NCBI GenBank assembly: GCA_031261785.1
Contig: JAISIZ010000100.1
Span: forward strand, 1-35,920
Direction of reading: 5' to 3'
Length of the DNA: 35,920 nt
Source: Mediterranea sp. (in: CFB group bacteria)
Lineage (GTDB): Bacteria; Bacteroidota; Bacteroidia; Bacteroidales; Bacteroidaceae
The position numbers and the translations under genes are program-made. Below are positions 35,875-35,920 of this stretch, piece by piece (position 1 is the first letter of the stretch; each line of letters begins with the position of its first letter). The notes below the pieces were generated by a model, which was given only the letters and a program-made list of their open reading frames with translations, did not search any database and had not been told where the DNA came from.

Positions 35875-35920
35875 AGTCCTCCCTTCCAACGGAGGGGAGG
35901 TGCCCGGAGGGCGGAGGGGA

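Overview
The window reads as chromosomal DNA from a GC-rich member of the Bacteroidales (Bacteroidota). The signs are two SusC/SusD pairs, a DUF4270 lipoprotein, lipoprotein signals followed by acidic residues, and intergenic boxes of the form TAnnTTTG, the -7 element used by the Bacteroidota primary sigma factor. The genus cannot be fixed from the sequence alone. No tRNA, rRNA, CRISPR array or intact transposase gene was seen.

Layout. (1) 1-6472, minus strand: a three-gene block made of a large secreted YD/RHS-repeat protein, a 65-residue putative secreted protein, and a second RHS protein that carries the RHS core and runs off the left edge. (2) 6473-7317: a gene-free stretch holding an unusual array with a 41/42-bp period. 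(3) 7318-8839: a Crp/Fnr-type regulator divergent from a MarC-family membrane protein, followed by a 152-bp nested palindrome. (4) 9145-16458: a storage-polysaccharide block. Debranching enzyme, GT4 glycosyltransferase and a GH57 protein lie on the plus strand, converging on a short glycogen-synthase-like protein and a DUF4270 lipoprotein on the minus strand. (5) 16600-22240: housekeeping genes panC and panD (plus), then an NfnAB-type flavoprotein fusion, serS, rpmA and rplU (minus). (6) 22706-35748: a polysaccharide utilisation locus (susC, susD, susC-like, susD-like, a surface glycan-binding lipoprotein and a GH10 endo-xylanase with carbohydrate-binding modules inserted in its catalytic domain), followed by three tandem small hairpins at the right edge.

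How the genes work together. The PUL genes are tightly spaced on one strand and fit capture, surface cleavage and import of xylan. The glycogen block would make or remodel an internal alpha-glucan, but two of its members look catalytically degenerate: the GH57 protein lacks both expected catalytic residues, and the GlgA-like protein lacks the KTGG loop and the whole C-terminal Rossmann domain. They may therefore act as binding or regulatory proteins. The RHS block looks like a surface-protein module. The most unusual non-coding feature is the 41/42-bp array, whose step is close to four turns of B-DNA and whose first units are inverted.
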